From: Tridacna crocea
Taxonomy: Eukaryota > Mollusca > Bivalvia > Cardiida > Cardiidae
Assembly (NCBI GenBank): GCA_943736015.1
Contig: OX031066.1
Span: 23,730,127-23,794,126 of the forward strand
DNA length: 64,000 nt
Direction of reading: 5' to 3'
In this document: positions 21,414 to 36,400 of the stretch, one piece after another
Layout: each line of letters starts with the position of its first letter
Numbering within the stretch: the first letter of the stretch is position 1
Program-made: the position numbers and the translations under genes
The notes under the pieces: generated by a model
Databases searched by the model: none
What the model saw: the letters and a program-made list of their open reading frames with translations, nothing else
What the model was told of the DNA's origin: nothing

Positions 21414-24400
21414 CTGAAAAATGGAAAGAAAAAAAGAAATCTCGATTAATCCAGCATACTTATAAGTCTTTACTTCACAGTCATGCATTCTCAAAAAAGC
21501 TGTCCAACATTCTTATTTGTCCATATATTTGTAGGCCAAGTCTTCTTGTTTGTTGTATTACATCATAGCATGTACATGTATTGCCAAAGAAAAACTTCTA
21601 ATAACTGACTTACACCTTTACCAAACAACCAGAGTTTTTTGGAACCTGATGTTAAGGCTTTTGAAAACATTGTGGTTATAAGGAGAAAATGCTGGTATTC
21701 AGCATTTTCTCCTTATCCCATATGTTGTCAACCCTTTCAATGCAAAATACCTTGGTTCTAGCCTCTTTTGAAATTTTGCTATCACTGATTAACACATTCC
21801 TGGCATTATTTTTCATATCTTTCCATGAAAGTGCTTTCAACTCTCCAACAGTGATTGGTGTTTACAAGTGTCCCCACAAGATTAAGTTCAATGGACTAGA
21901 GTCCAGGAAAGAAAGGAGCTAAGCATTTTGTGTCCTAAAGGAGATAATTTTTTTCCCGAAAGTTTCATGAAGCCATGACAATACTAGATGTTCTATAAGG
22001 GATATAACAAGGAATGTGATGGCAGAAAAAACTATCAAGGATTGAAACTGTACCATTGTTCCCACAGGTGTTTTACTTGATGGGTACACTTATTCCCTGA
22101 GCTGTAAATCTAGGGTTAAAATTTCATATCAGTGGGTATGACAATAATGCATCCAAACAAGAAGTAAAGTAATCAATAATGATGTTTTGCACCACAAAAG
22201 TATGTTATATTAACATATATGTGGAAATTACTGTTTAAAGTCATTAAAAGCTGAAAAGACAGTCCGAAGTGACTAAGATCAATGTCAAAAGGAAAATTGT
22301 GTTGTGTCATGGGTTTCCTTGTTTTTTTGCAACGAGCATCTGTTCATATGTTTTAATTTATGGATAGGTTTTTCCGCATAATAAAAATAATTTTTCAATA
22401 AGGGCAGCAAGTAACTTCAAATCCCATCATTTTACACAAGTTAAGCAAATAATGGATTTTTTTTAAAGTTTTTTTTTGTTCTTATGTGAGGTCTCACATG
22501 TATAGAAAATTTGTTAAGTGAATTTTAATTCTATGACGTGATTTACACAACAATTTGCATGAGCAGGAACACTGTATATCAGGTTAACCTGTACATGTAC
22601 TTACCAAAGGCTAATACCAATAGATATGTATGTAGAAACCATGGGAAATAAAATGCAAAATTGGCAGAGTTTGGTAACTGCAAACTAAATATGTTGGATT
22701 CTTCAAACAGTGGAATGGACATAATGACTATTGTAGCTGAAAAAGAAAATAGAGAGCTTATAATAAAAGTACTCTAAGTTGATCCATCACTACAATATAA
22801 AAAAGACATTTCATCCTTTGCAGTGATTAACTTTTTACAACACAACATTTTAAATCTAACCATGTTAAGAAATTTGCCCTTATTACATAGCATAATCTTT
22901 AGACTAATGATGAAATCAATATTGAAGGAGCTTACAAAAATACTTCAAATGATAGCACATGTATTTATTCTGGAATATGAAGAAAAAATGTAGGAAAAGG
23001 AGAAAATTCTGGTTACCGGCATTTCTTCCTTTTCTTACAATGTTTTTGAAAGGCTTCTTTCTAAGGGTCATTAAAATTTGTGATTGATTTTGTGGTTAAG
23101 GTTTAAGACAATAAAGTTCAAAAACTGGTGTGTGATAATGAGGATAAAAAATATTGTAGTAAAAAGAACAAATTGCTTGTTACCAGCATGTTCTCAATTT
23201 CCCACTATGTTTTCACAAGCTTCAAGAGCTTTAAAAGGATTGTTGAAACTTGATATTATATTGTAAAGCATTGAACCTTTACCAACGGATCAATCTTTAC
23301 CAAAAACCCTGAGAAAAAAGCTTAAAATTGAAAAATATAGTTGCGAAAAAAGGACTCCAACATGTTCTCATATTCCCAATGTTTACGAAACTTTTTCCCG
23401 ATGTTTTTATCCTATCTAAGCCATACTCCATCATTTGAACAAAATACATGTATCTCATTGTTATACTTTGCTTTCTGCAAATGCTTTGAATATGGGAGTC
23501 TAAAATACTGACATTATATTACAGGTTTACCAAGCTGGACCCATCACAAAGTTGTTTTTCACATGGGGTATGAAATCTTCCATTCCTATTTATTAAATGT
23601 CATCATGGTAAAGTCATTAAGGAGAATTTGACTGAAAGATTGGGCTGCCAAAGTTTCAGAACAGTCTAAAGAACCTACGCACATCATCATTCCAAGGAAG
23701 AAAATTCTCAAAACATAAAATAACTTGGTGTATAAACTCTTTACTAAACAATGAAAATTAAGTATCAAAAAATGAAATTTTAGACTTGTTTAACCCATTA
23801 CCACACAATCCCTACTTTTGACGCCCCTGAGAAAGAAGCCTTTAAAACATAGTAGGAAAAGGAGAAAATACTGGTAGCCAGCATTTTCTCCTTTTCCCAC
23901 AATGCTTTCTACCCTTCACCAAACAAATTTCAAATTTTCAGTCACTTTTATTTTGTCGTCTGCAAATGCTTTAGATGTTGAAAGCCTAAAATTTTGTTGT
24001 TTGGTAATGAGTTAAATTGGAAAAAACTGGACAACAAATCAACTGTGGCTCAAATTATGTTATAATATGTCTGACCTGGGCTGACCCTTTTTGCTATTGG
24101 TCAATTTTCTGCAGGTCAGAGGACCAGTATACCTCATTTCTCAGTTGGTTGTTATACAAAACAGATTTTATGGATCCACAGTACTTTGATGACTTGCCTT
24201 CTATTATGCATCATTGAGATACCCTAAGCCCCCTTTTGCCAGAGTCTGGCTCAAATTAATTAAAAAAAAAAAAACACAAATACCTTCAAAGAGTATACCA
24301 AGAGGATATAATGGAATCCACGCAGTATATCTCAACCATGTTATCCAAGAAATCTCATACTCTATAGTACTTAACATATAAAATGGATATCTGAAATGAA

Positions 24401-27400
24401 AGTAAACATAATCAAGCCATGCTCTGGTAAAAAGGGGCTTGTTGCAGTTCCTTGATGCATTTTACCAATCAAGCCACCATACAGTTACAGATTCATAAAT
24501 ATCATTTTGTTTCACAACTGGCTGAATCCTGTATTAGAACAGTTCTTGGATATGCAAAAAGTTTACCGATAACTAAAGGTTTTGACCCGTGTCAGCTTGC
24601 GCAAACTGCTTAAACTGGCATGGGTCAATATTTGTTGTATTTGCACTGAGTCCCCTTCTTGCAAAGCATTGCTTAATGTTTTTTTTTTTCAGAGTTCTGC
24701 TAGCTCCATCCTTTAAATAAAACTACCTAGTGTCTAATAATAATACAGATGAAAAATTATGCTATTGATTGATTGAATGATTGTATGGGATCATTTTCAA
24801 CATTATTTCAGTTATATAGCAGAAGCAAGTGCACCAAAATATTCTTTCCAAGCCAATGGCTGCTTTTCCATGTAACCATTATCACAAAAAAAAAAGAAAA
24901 AATGGCAGCAGTAGGAGAGGAATGAATCCTGTCACAATGACTGTCATCAATCCTTGGAATGAAAATTGGCCAAGCGAGGGATCAAACCAACAACTCCCTG
25001 TTCTCAAGTCCTGTATGCTTCCAAAAGAGCTATTGCGGCCGGGCTGAATGTTTATGCTAATAAAGATAAACACAAATAATACTATATAAGTTTGGCATTT
25101 GAAATTTCAACCTTGAATTACATTGAAATCTCAATTTTAGCCCATAGTCTCTTAAGATTCACTTTCGTAGTGTAGATCAAGATCAGACTGTACAGAATGT
25201 GCAGTCTAATCTTGAATCTACGCTGTCTAAAAAGGAAATATCTTTTCCCAAAAACTGCCTTTAAACTAGCAAGATTTCGGTTTTTAGTATCAGCTTGAAA
25301 GTTTCATTGCATTAATTTAACAACATAAGGGAAAATTCATTACTGATTTGAATTATTATTATGATTGTTTTATTTTCTATGTGCTAAAAAGATACAAGTA
25401 CATTAGATGAAAACTTCTGACAGATGAACAATCAAAATCTCTAATGAAAGTCCTCCTAATTAGGGATTTAATACTAAACCTTATTAGTTCTACAGCACTC
25501 CAGGTCATAAAGAGATACCATACAGCTGGAGCATCTTGCAGTCTAATGTCTTGTAAAATTAACCCAAATAGTATAAGATTTCTACCAGCAACCTGATAAA
25601 AAAACAAAGTCAACTACAGCTTCAAAGAAATAAAATCAAAAGTAAAATACATGTACCTAGTTGTATGATGGTTGTATGGCATTTAATACCGTTTTCAACA
25701 TTCAGTTATATTGCTGCAGCCAGTGCACCTATCCATGCTTTCCTTGAGTTTCTTTTTACCAACGCTCTGCATAATATTCTTTTCAAGCCACTGGCCGCTT
25801 TCCTAGACAACCATTGTGGAACTAATGGTCATCGGTGAAAGACAAATTAATCCTGTTGAAATGATTATCATCAATCCTTGGAAAGAAATTGGCCAAGCTA
25901 AGGATTCATTTCAAGTCCTGCACACTACCAATTGAGCTATGGGGGCTCAGCATTATTGGTTAAAACAAAACAAACAAACAATGATTCATATTTAACACCA
26001 CCCATGGAGAAATAAAGTGGTGCTGGTAAAAAGTATATCACGTTTTGCAACAAAGTTTCCTATCCTTTCCAAAAATCATCATTTCCACCACATTCAACTT
26101 GTTATCTGTATATACTTTCAATTAAGACAGGTTTTTCTCATGTGGCAAAGAGTTAAAAAGCATTTAACTGTTTTTCTTTTTCTATCTATATCCTTTAAAT
26201 GAAAAAAAAAAAACCTATGTCTCTAAGGCATCTTTTGACCTTTTATCTGTCAAAGAAAAAAAGAAAGAAGAGGGCCATGATGGCCCTGAAGCCACTCTCC
26301 TGAGCCTTTTGACCAAACATGACTCATTTTCAATTCTTTTTGAGATATTATGACAAACATTCTACCAAGATTTTCATGAGTATTTGACTGACAAAAGGTT
26401 TTTTAAATATTTGACTCACTGACCTAGTTGTTGACCTGAAAAGACCCACTTACAAACATCAAGACATACATTATGAAGAACTTTCATGAGTATAGCACTA
26501 CAGCTGTGTTCAGTATAAAGTACACATCTTCGAATATTTGGCCTGGTGACCTACTTTTTGACCCCAAAACTACTCAGATATATTATCAAGACAAACATTC
26601 TGACCAACTTTCAAGAGTTTCAGACTGAAAATGTGACATTTAGAGCACACACAAGGTTTTTTCTGAGATATGACCTAATGACTTAAGTTTTCAAACTAAA
26701 ATGGCCCATTTTTCAACTCCTCTGAGATATCATCAGTTTTGTGAGTAGTGCACTTGAATTGTACCTTCAAGTGCATATACAAGGTAAAAGTTGATGACAC
26801 ACTGGACACAGCATGATCACAAATAGCTACACCTTGAGAATTTTGTGCTCAGGTGAGCCAAAACAAGAAGACCATGATGGTCCTATATCGCTCACCTGAG
26901 TACTAAGCAGTCGGGTCTACAATGAAAATTCTTCTTTTTCGAGAAGATCATCATATCGTATTTGGCAGAGGTCCACTAGAAGATGCTACATAATGAAATA
27001 TCAATGCTCTACGATTTCCATTTTCAGAGAAAAATATTTTTAAAGTTTTCCTTCTTTGTTCCTATGTTTCGAATTTGTGACCCCCGCAGCTGGGCCAGTT
27101 TGGACCCCAGGGACATCATGTGAACAAACTTGGTAGAAGTTAACTAGCAGATGCTTCATACCAAATATCAAAGCTCTACTCCTTCCTGTTTCAGAGAAGA
27201 AGATTTTTAAAGTTTTCCTTCTTTGTTCCTTTGTTTCAAACTTGTGACTCCCGGGGTGGGGCCAGTTTTGATCCCAGGGGCATCATATGAACAATCTTGG
27301 TAGAGGTCCACTAGGAGATACTACATACCAAAAATCAAAGCTCTGACCCTTCTAGTTTCAGAGAAGAAGATTTTTAAAGTTTTCTGTCTTTGTTCCTATG

Positions 27401-30400
27401 TTTCAAACTTGTGACCCCCAGGCCTGGGCCAGTTTTGAACCCTAGGGTATCATATGAACACTCTTGGTAGAGGTCCACTAGGAGATGCTACATACCAAAT
27501 ATCAAAGCTTTGACCCTTCTAGTTTCAGAGAAGAAGATTTCTAAAGTTTTCTTTCCTTGTTCCTATGTTTCAAACTTGTGACCCCCAGGCCCGGCCAGTT
27601 TTGAACCCCAGGGTATCATATGAACACTCTTGGTAGAGGTCCACTAGGAGATGCTACATACCAAATATCAAAGCTTTGACCCTTCTAGTTTCAGAGAAGA
27701 AGATTTCTAAAGTTTTCTTTCCTTGTTCCTATGTTTCAAACTTGTGACCCCCGGGGCAGGGCCAGTTTTGACCCCAGGGGCATCATATGAACACACATTG
27801 TAGAACTTTATTAGGAAATCCTACTGACCAAATATCAAAGCTCTACATCTTCTAGTTTCAGAGAAGAAGAATTTTGAAGTTTTCCTTCTTTATTTTCTCT
27901 GTTTCAAACTTGTGACCCCCGGGGCGGGGCCAGTTTTGACCCCAGGGACAACATATGAACCTCTATCTAAGGAACATTCCTGCAAAATAATAATGCTATC
28001 CAGTTAACCATTTGGCAGGAGAAGATTTTTAAATTTTTTTTACTTTGGTTGCCATGGCAACCAGAATTCTTCATGGAACGCAATTATTTGAAGGAATTTG
28101 AAAGAGCACCACCTACGGAACATTCCTGTGAAATTTGGTAAAAATCCAGTCAATAGTTTCTGAGGAGAAGTTTTTTTAAAGAAAAAGTTTACGGACACAC
28201 ACAGACGGACGTACAACCGACACAACCCCATGACAATAGCTCACTGGCCTTTGGCCAGTGGAGCTAAAACCTGCACCTTCTAGTTTCATAGAAGAATTTT
28301 AAAGTTTTCCTTCTTTATTCCTGTTTCAAACTTATGACCTCAGGGGCGGGGCCAGTTTTGACCCCAGGGGCATCATATGAACAATCTTGGTAGAGGTCCA
28401 CTAGGAGATGCTACATACCAAATATCAAAGCTCTATGCCTCCTAGTTTCAGAGAAGAAGATTTTTAAAGATTTTGCTATTTTTTTCCTTTTGGTTGCCAT
28501 GGCAACAAGAAGTATGGGTGGAATTCAATCTCATGAACAACTTTGGTAGAGCTTCACCCAAGGAACATCCCTGCCAAGTTTCATCAAGATTGGCCCTGTG
28601 GTTTAGGAGGTGAAGATGTTAAAAGAAATTGTGGACGACGCACAACGGACGACGGACATTGGGCGATCACAAAAGCTCACCATGAGCACTTTGTGCTCAG
28701 GTGAGCTAAAAAAACCTGCCAGATTTTACCTGCATAAAAGGTGTCATAACACCTGTTTTAACTAGTCCTATCAATGGATGTAACACTTCTAGTATAGCTA
28801 TAACCTGACACACCATTAACTGGGTCCCAACAGTTTCGAAAGCTTTCTCTTTGGAAGCTGAAAGGGAAAAAGAAGTAAAACTTGAGAATTAACCCATTAT
28901 TCTGACAACCCTGAGAAAGAAGCCTTTAGAAAACATGGTGGAAAAAGGAGAAAATGCTGTTTACCAGCATTTTCTACCTTTCACACAATGTTTTCTAACC
29001 TTTACAAAACAAATTTCAAATTTTCAGTAACTTTAATTTTGTTGTCTGCAAATGCTTTCGATTTGGTCAAGCCTAAAATATCGTCGCTTGGTAACAAGTT
29101 AAATGTATAATACAATCATTCTTTCCAGCACACCTAGACCAAAAATACCTGGAAAGACAGAAATGCGATGTTCCCTAAATACTGAATATTATACTGTAGA
29201 GACTTTCCTGGTGCTTGTATTTACTTCCAGCTGCATGAGAAAATTTGGTATTGCGCTGGACCAAAGGCCGCGCAAGATGCCAAAATTGTCTTACACAGTG
29301 AGACGTAAATACAAGAACAAGAAAGTCACTACAGCCCAATATTCCTTTTATTATATACCTACATCCTTTCCATCACAAAATGTCACAAAATATTGAGATT
29401 TTATTTGAAAAACCGTTTTTGCATTAGTCAGTGACTTTGTCTTTATGAATGGCCGACAAATAAAACTTTGACTAACAAACTTGCAAATGCATACATAATG
29501 TATAGACTATCACCTGTGAGTTACATTATTATGACATAATTATACCAAATTTTGGAACCATATTCCACTGGGTGTAGATACAGATGTTTTTTGTCATGTG
29601 TGATTTTATCCATCTGCAACACATGTACTTACCCCACAACACATACAGGTACATAATAAAGAGGAATTTTCTTGAGCAGTATACCATTGAATTAGAAAAA
29701 TGTCCAACTGTTAAGCCTACAGGTGTAACTTGTGTTCCTTTCAAAAGAGCCATCCTCCCACAAAAGGGGTTTGATGCACCTCTCTCTCTCTCTCTGTGAT
29801 ACATCACATCAAGCAAATCAAAGGGTTATAAGGGATCGATGAAATCTGGGGGGTTTCTTTTGTGTTTTTTACCCTTAACCACATAATCCCATGTTTTAAC
29901 AACCCTAAAGAAGAAAGCCTTTTGAAAACATTTTGGGAGGAGAAAATACTGGTAACCAGCATTTACTCCTTTTCCCAAAATACTATTTCTATCATTTCTA
30001 ATGTTTTCTACCCTTTCCAAAATGTTTTCTACCCTTTCTAATGTTTCCTACCCCTTCCAACATGTTTTATACCCCTTCTAATGCTTTATACCCTTTCTAA
30101 TGTTTTCTACTGCTTCCAAAATGTTTTCTACCCCTTCTTAAAAGTTTTTACCCTTACTTGTTTTCTATCCTCTCCAAAATGTTTTCTACCCCTTCCAAAA
30201 CGTTTTCTAGCCTTCCTAATAATTACTATCCTTTCCGATGATTTCTACCCTTTCTAATGTTTTCTATCCCTTCCAGTTTTCAACCCTATCTAATGTTTTC
30301 TTCCCCTTCCAAAGTGTTTTTTATCCTTTCTAATGTTTTCTATCATTTCCAAACAGTTTTCTACCCTTTCTAATTTTTTCTACCTCTTCCAAAATGTTTT

Positions 30401-33400
30401 CTCCCCTTTCTAATGTTTTCTACCCTTTTTGATGTTTTCTACCCCTTCCAAAACATTTTCTACCCCTTCAAAAATGCTTTATACCTCTACTAATGTTTTG
30501 TTCCCTTTCTAGTGTTTTCTACCCTTTCCAAATGTTTTCTACTCTTTCCAAAATGTTTTCTACCCCTTCCAAAATGTTTTCTAACCCTTCCGTAATGTTT
30601 TCTACACCCTCCAAAATGTTATTTACCCTTTATGTTTTCTACCCTTTCCAAAATGTTTTCTACCCTTTCCAAAATGTTTTCTACCCCTTCCAGTGTTTTC
30701 TACCCTTTCCAAAATGTTTTCTACCCCTTTTAATGTTTCTACCCTTTCACAAATGCTTTCTACCCCTTCCAAAATATTTTCCACCCTTTCTGATTTCTAC
30801 CCTTTCTAATGTTTTCTAACCCTTTCAAAATTTTTCTTGTCTAATAATTCTTTCCCTTTCCAAAATGTTTTCTACCCCTTCCAAAATGTTTTTACCCCTT
30901 CCAAAATGTTTTCCACCCTTTATTATGTTTTCTATCCATTCTAATGTTTTCTACCCCTTCCATAATGTTTTCTACCTTTTCTAATGTTTTTTGTCCCTTC
31001 CAAAATGTTTTCTACCCCTTCTAATGTTTTCTACCCCTTCTAATGTTTTCTACCCCTTCCAAAATATTTTCTATCCTTTATTATGTTTTCTACCCTTTCT
31101 AATGTTTTCTACCATTTCCTTTCTTCCTTTTCCCTCCCTTTCAAAATGTTTTCTGTGTGCTTACCAGAATGTTTTCTACCCTTTTTAATGTTTTCTACCA
31201 CCTCCAAAATGTTTTCTACCCTTTCCAATGTTTTCTATCCCTTCCAGTTTTCTGCCTTTTCTCATGTTTTCTACCCTTTTTAATGTTTTCTACCACCTCC
31301 AAAATGTTTTCTACCCTTTCTTATGTTTTCTATCCTTTCATAAATGTTTTCTACCCCTTCTTATGTTTTCTACCCCTTCCAATATGTTTTCAACCCCTTC
31401 CAGAATGTTTTATATCCTTTGTAATCTTTTTACCCTTTCTAATGTTTTCTGCCCCTTCCAAAATGTTTTCCATCCTTTATGTTTTCTACCCTTTCTAATG
31501 TTTTCTACACCTTCCAAATATTTTTCTACCCTTTCCAAAATGTTTTCTACCCCATCCAAAATGTTTTCTATCCTTTCTTATGTTTTCTACCCTTTCTTAT
31601 GTTTTATACCTCTTCCAAATTTTTTTCCATCCTTTCCCAAATGTTTTCTACCCTTTGTAATATTTTCTAGCTCTTCAAAACATTTTTCTACCCTTTCTAA
31701 TGGTTTCTGCCCCTTTCAAAGTATTTTCTACCCTTTCTTATCTATTCTATCCTTTAGAAAATTTTTTCTACCCTTTGTTATGTTTTCTACCCCTTCCAAA
31801 ATGTTTTCTTTCCCTTCTAATATTTTCTACCCTTTCTTGTGTTTTCTACCCTTTATGTTTTCTACCCCTTACAAAATATTTTCTAGCCCTTCCAGATTGT
31901 TTTCCACCCTTTCTTATGTTTTCTACCCTTTATGTTTTTTACCCTTTCTAATGTTTTCTACCCTTTTGAAAATGTTTTCTATCCTATCTAAGACAATTTT
32001 CTCCAACTGAGCTACACTCAGATTGTTGTCTGCAAATGGTTTCAATTTGGACAAGTCTTACATTTTCTTGTTTGGTAAAGAGTTAAATACCAAATAAATA
32101 ATGAGGTAGACTGGTCCTTTGCCATTAACATTTTTTACAACAAATGAAAACTTGTGTGGAGTCCATGGTTGTGAGGTAAAGCATCCGCCACATAACCGGA
32201 AGGTCCTGATTTTGAGACCTGCGAGCCATGTGTCAACTTTGGGATTATTAATAAGCCCACACATTTAAATGCTAGTAACTGTGCAGTTCCCAGGAAGCGG
32301 AATTAGTATAAATTGTAAGAACTTGCTTCCAAATGGGATGTGAAATAAATATGCTTTAACTCCTTACCACACAAGAAAATTTTAAACTGGCCCAAATTGA
32401 AAGCATTTGCAGACGACAAATTAAATGTGACTGAAAAATTGAAATTCGGTTTGGGACGAGTAGAAAACATCGTGGGGAAAGGAGAAAATACTGGTTACCA
32501 GTATTTTCTTCTTTTCCCACAATGTTTTCTAAAGGCTTCTTTCTCAGGGTCGTTAAAAGTCGGGATTGTGTGGTAGAGAGTAAAAATTACAAAAATTTCA
32601 GCCAGGTTGAGCTTGCTCAGTCAGTCCAGCCTGACTTGCATTTGATACTTTTGCAGAGCTCAAATTATATTGAAAATTCAGGGTGCAAAAAATCCACTTA
32701 TCCACTCGACCTTACAGGTAAAAATTTGGTGAGAGCAAGTTTATCATCCCTCTTTGTCTAACTGTAGGACTAGTGCAAAATCACAGCAGCAAAAATAAAA
32801 TTTCTGATTTTTTTTTTTTTGACTCTGTAATTAGTCATGAACTCATTTGTCTCACCATGTCTTCATTTCTGCAGATGTATGGGACAATTATCGTTTCTCT
32901 GAATAATCCTGGGCAAACACTAGAATCAGAAATGGAAGCAATTGATAAATCCATCATCTATAATCATCTTTTTTATATACAGTAAAACCTCTCCTCCCGA
33001 CCACCCCGACAGTACGAGCAACCTGCTATTAAGAACGATTTTTGCCAGAACGGAATTTTTCCTTCTTCAAGATCAATGATCATAAACCCGGAAATACGAA
33101 AACCCGCTATTCCGATATTACGACCACCGTTTTCAGTACCAATATGAATTTACCTGTGGATTTTCACCCCGAGAAACGACCGCTCGATTTCCATAACATC
33201 TTTACAAGCAGCCAATTTTCACGCATCCGTAATCGCGAACCATAGACTGTGCCACATGTACGAATATTCTTGGGTCCGATGGAAATTACAATCAATTATC
33301 GGTCTGTTGTTTGTCCACTGACAATAGATTGTAACGTGATTGTGTTAATTAATCAGGATGTTACGTAACATAATCAAATGACCTGTGAATGGATATGTTT

Positions 33401-36400
33401 AAACCATCGATTTGGCTTTCACACGGCAATCAAGCATTTATCACACGTCTCTGACCCGGATAACAAACATGTCTACATCCGGGTGACCAGGTTTATTGTT
33501 TATAGCTGACTGATGTAATTTACGAAATTTGGGTTTAGCGGTGATCGAGATGGGATTATCATTTTGAATTTGGAACTTTACATACTGTAATTATACCGCA
33601 ACGAATAAGCGATTGTTAACAATTGAACACGAAGACAGTAAGAGCGACGATTAGCAGGCCTGTTCGAATTTTCAACTCGGATGAAAAAATAGAAGGTTGG
33701 GGAGTCCTCCGTATACGTTAATCGTTCAAAGATCGGCCCGTATTTGAAAATCTTTGTTTTAGAATGAAATTCGGCAGTTGCAGTATGAGTTTTTAAGACT
33801 ACACGAAGTGAAAAAGCATAAATTCTACCAGAACTAACATAAGATCCTTTAGTCTTCAGATGCATTTAGTTAATGTACATACCTGGTTTTGATTGTTTTA
33901 AATAGGCAATTATGAATTGACATGCTTTTACAGGTGGATTTATTTCACAAATTTAAGGAAAAATAATACTTTTCAGTGAACATGAAAATGGTGTTGTCAT
34001 TTTCATTTGTATACTTCCCTACGTCAAATGCATTTACTACTCGCGTCATTTAGCCCTGCACAAGTCTACTCAGAGCCTGGGTTTATATCAGAATGTAGGC
34101 GTCTGAAACCCGGAAATCAGACCACCCCACTAATAAGACCAAATTTTAAAAGTACCGTGGGTGGTCTTAATAGAGGAGTTTTACTGTATAACCGTTTACC
34201 AGAAAACAAATTTTTGGACCTGACCATACTGAAAGCATTTAAGACAACAAGATAAATGTAGCTAAAATGTTGATTATTGTCTATGATAGGATGGCAAGAT
34301 TGTGGGTTACCTATGTCCATACTCACCAACCATTCCTAGAACATTCTTGGTCTTATTCTTCAAAATTTTCTGGCTGTGACAGTAACAGAACTTCTGATTG
34401 GCTAAACCAAATGGTTTAGCCAATCAGAAGTTCTGTTACTTGCACACTGACAAAATTCTGAAGAATAAGACTGAGAAAGTTCCAAAGAATGGTTGGAGAA
34501 TACTGACCCAGCCTCTTCTCCTTTTCCTCACAAAATTTTCAAAAGCCATTTTCCCATAGGTTGTTAAAACTCGGGATTGTGTGATAAAGGTTTAACTTAA
34601 ATACTAACTTATTCGTTGATAGCCTTCACTGTATGGAAATTGGATAACCCATTACCACACAATCCCTACTTTTGACGCCCCTAGGAAAGAAGCCTTTAGA
34701 AAACACTGTGGGAAAAGGAGAAAATGCTGGTAACCAGCATTTTCTCCTTTTCCCACAATGTTTTCTTACCTTCACAAAACAAATTTCAAATTTTCAGTCA
34801 CTTCTATTTTGTCGTCTGTAAATGCTTTCAATTTGGACCAGTCTAAAATATTTTCGTTTGGTAATGGGTTAAGAAAGAGAATGCAACATGCAGAAATGTT
34901 AACTACCTGGACCGGACTTGAAGTAATGATATGACAAACTGAACACAATAAACGTAAAGCCAACAAACTGGAACAAATTATAGAAGAACAGGTACATCTT
35001 CTTCACATCTAGTTGTGGATCTGCAACAGAGAAGAAGAAATGAGTAAGTAATTGTATGGTGTTAAATGATGTTTTCAACATTATTTCGACTATATTATGA
35101 TTGCCAGTGCTCCTATCCATGCTTTTCCGGAGTCTATTTTTGACTTGTTAATTAAACAGAAGTTTACATTTATTAAGTTACACAACAGCACATGCAGACT
35201 CACTATACAGTATCAGTTTTAACAAGCCACATCTGCATCAAATTTTATTCTTTTTTTTTTTTTTTTTTGATCCCTAGCAAAAGTTGAGTAGTATATACAT
35301 GTAGATGTCACATATGAGATATAGACTTAGTCACCACCCATAATTTCTAAAAGCCATGCTTTAATTCTGCATCGTATACTGGGTATTTAGCAATGACCTT
35401 GGGGGTGACTTGGAGTAAATTCAGCTGTCTATTCTTAGGTATTTTTTTTATCTTACAAGAATAGCCAAGAAAATTAGGGAATTCCCAACTGATTAAGAAG
35501 TTTTTCTATAAATATTCAGAAAAGTGGCATGACCACTTTTCACTGAATTGATTGAACCACTACACATGCATTGCAAAGAAGGTAATGCATGTATAAAGAT
35601 TATTATGAAAACAAATATGATTGATTTTGTGCTCAAACAAAAGTCATATGATCAGAAAACTTGACGGTATAGATAACATATTTTTAGTAGCGTGGTACTG
35701 GAACATCTTAACCCATTACTACACAATCCCTACTTTTGACGACCAAAAGAAAGAAGCCTTTAGAAAACATTGTGGGAAAGGGAAAAAATGCTGGTAACCA
35801 GCATTTTCTCCTTTTCCCACAGTTTTTTCTACCCTTCACAAAACAAATTTCAATTTTTCAGTCACTTTCACTTTGTCATCTGCTTTCAATTTGGGCCACT
35901 CTAAAATATTGTCCTTTGGTACTGACTTAAAACACTACACAATCCCTATTTTTGATGAAAATGAGAAAGAAACCTTTAGAAAACATTGTGGGAAAGGGAG
36001 AAAATGCTGGTAGCCAGCATTTTCTCCTTTTCACACAGTGTTTTCTACCCTTCACAAAACAAATTTTAAATTCTGTCACTTTTACTAAGTCATCTGTAAA
36101 TGCTTTCAATTTGGACCAGTCTAGAATATTGCCCTTTGGTAATGACTTAAATGACATCTGTTTGTTGATATTTACCTATAGAAAATGAATTAAATTTCTC
36201 TTTGCAAGATGATAATGAACTTGAAGTTCCATAAAAAGTTACGAATCAGACATGTCAATATTTTTTTATGTATATATCAGTTCAAAACTACATGTCAGTA
36301 TAATTAGTCAGACAACTTTCAATTCTTTTAGACAACTACTTCATGAAAAATATGGGCAAGTGAAATCTCTGCAGCTTGAGTGACCTTTAACACCTACTCG

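Noticed and set aside
30493..32010. Long plus-strand open frames (up to 260 codons) rich in FSTLSNVFYPF
   Set aside because: They are translations of an 18-24 bp array inside a MITE, and three frames are open in the same way.
32980..34186. Autonomous pogo transposase
   Set aside because: Terminal repeats fit, but no DDE or DNA-binding frame is present in the 1.2 kb interior.
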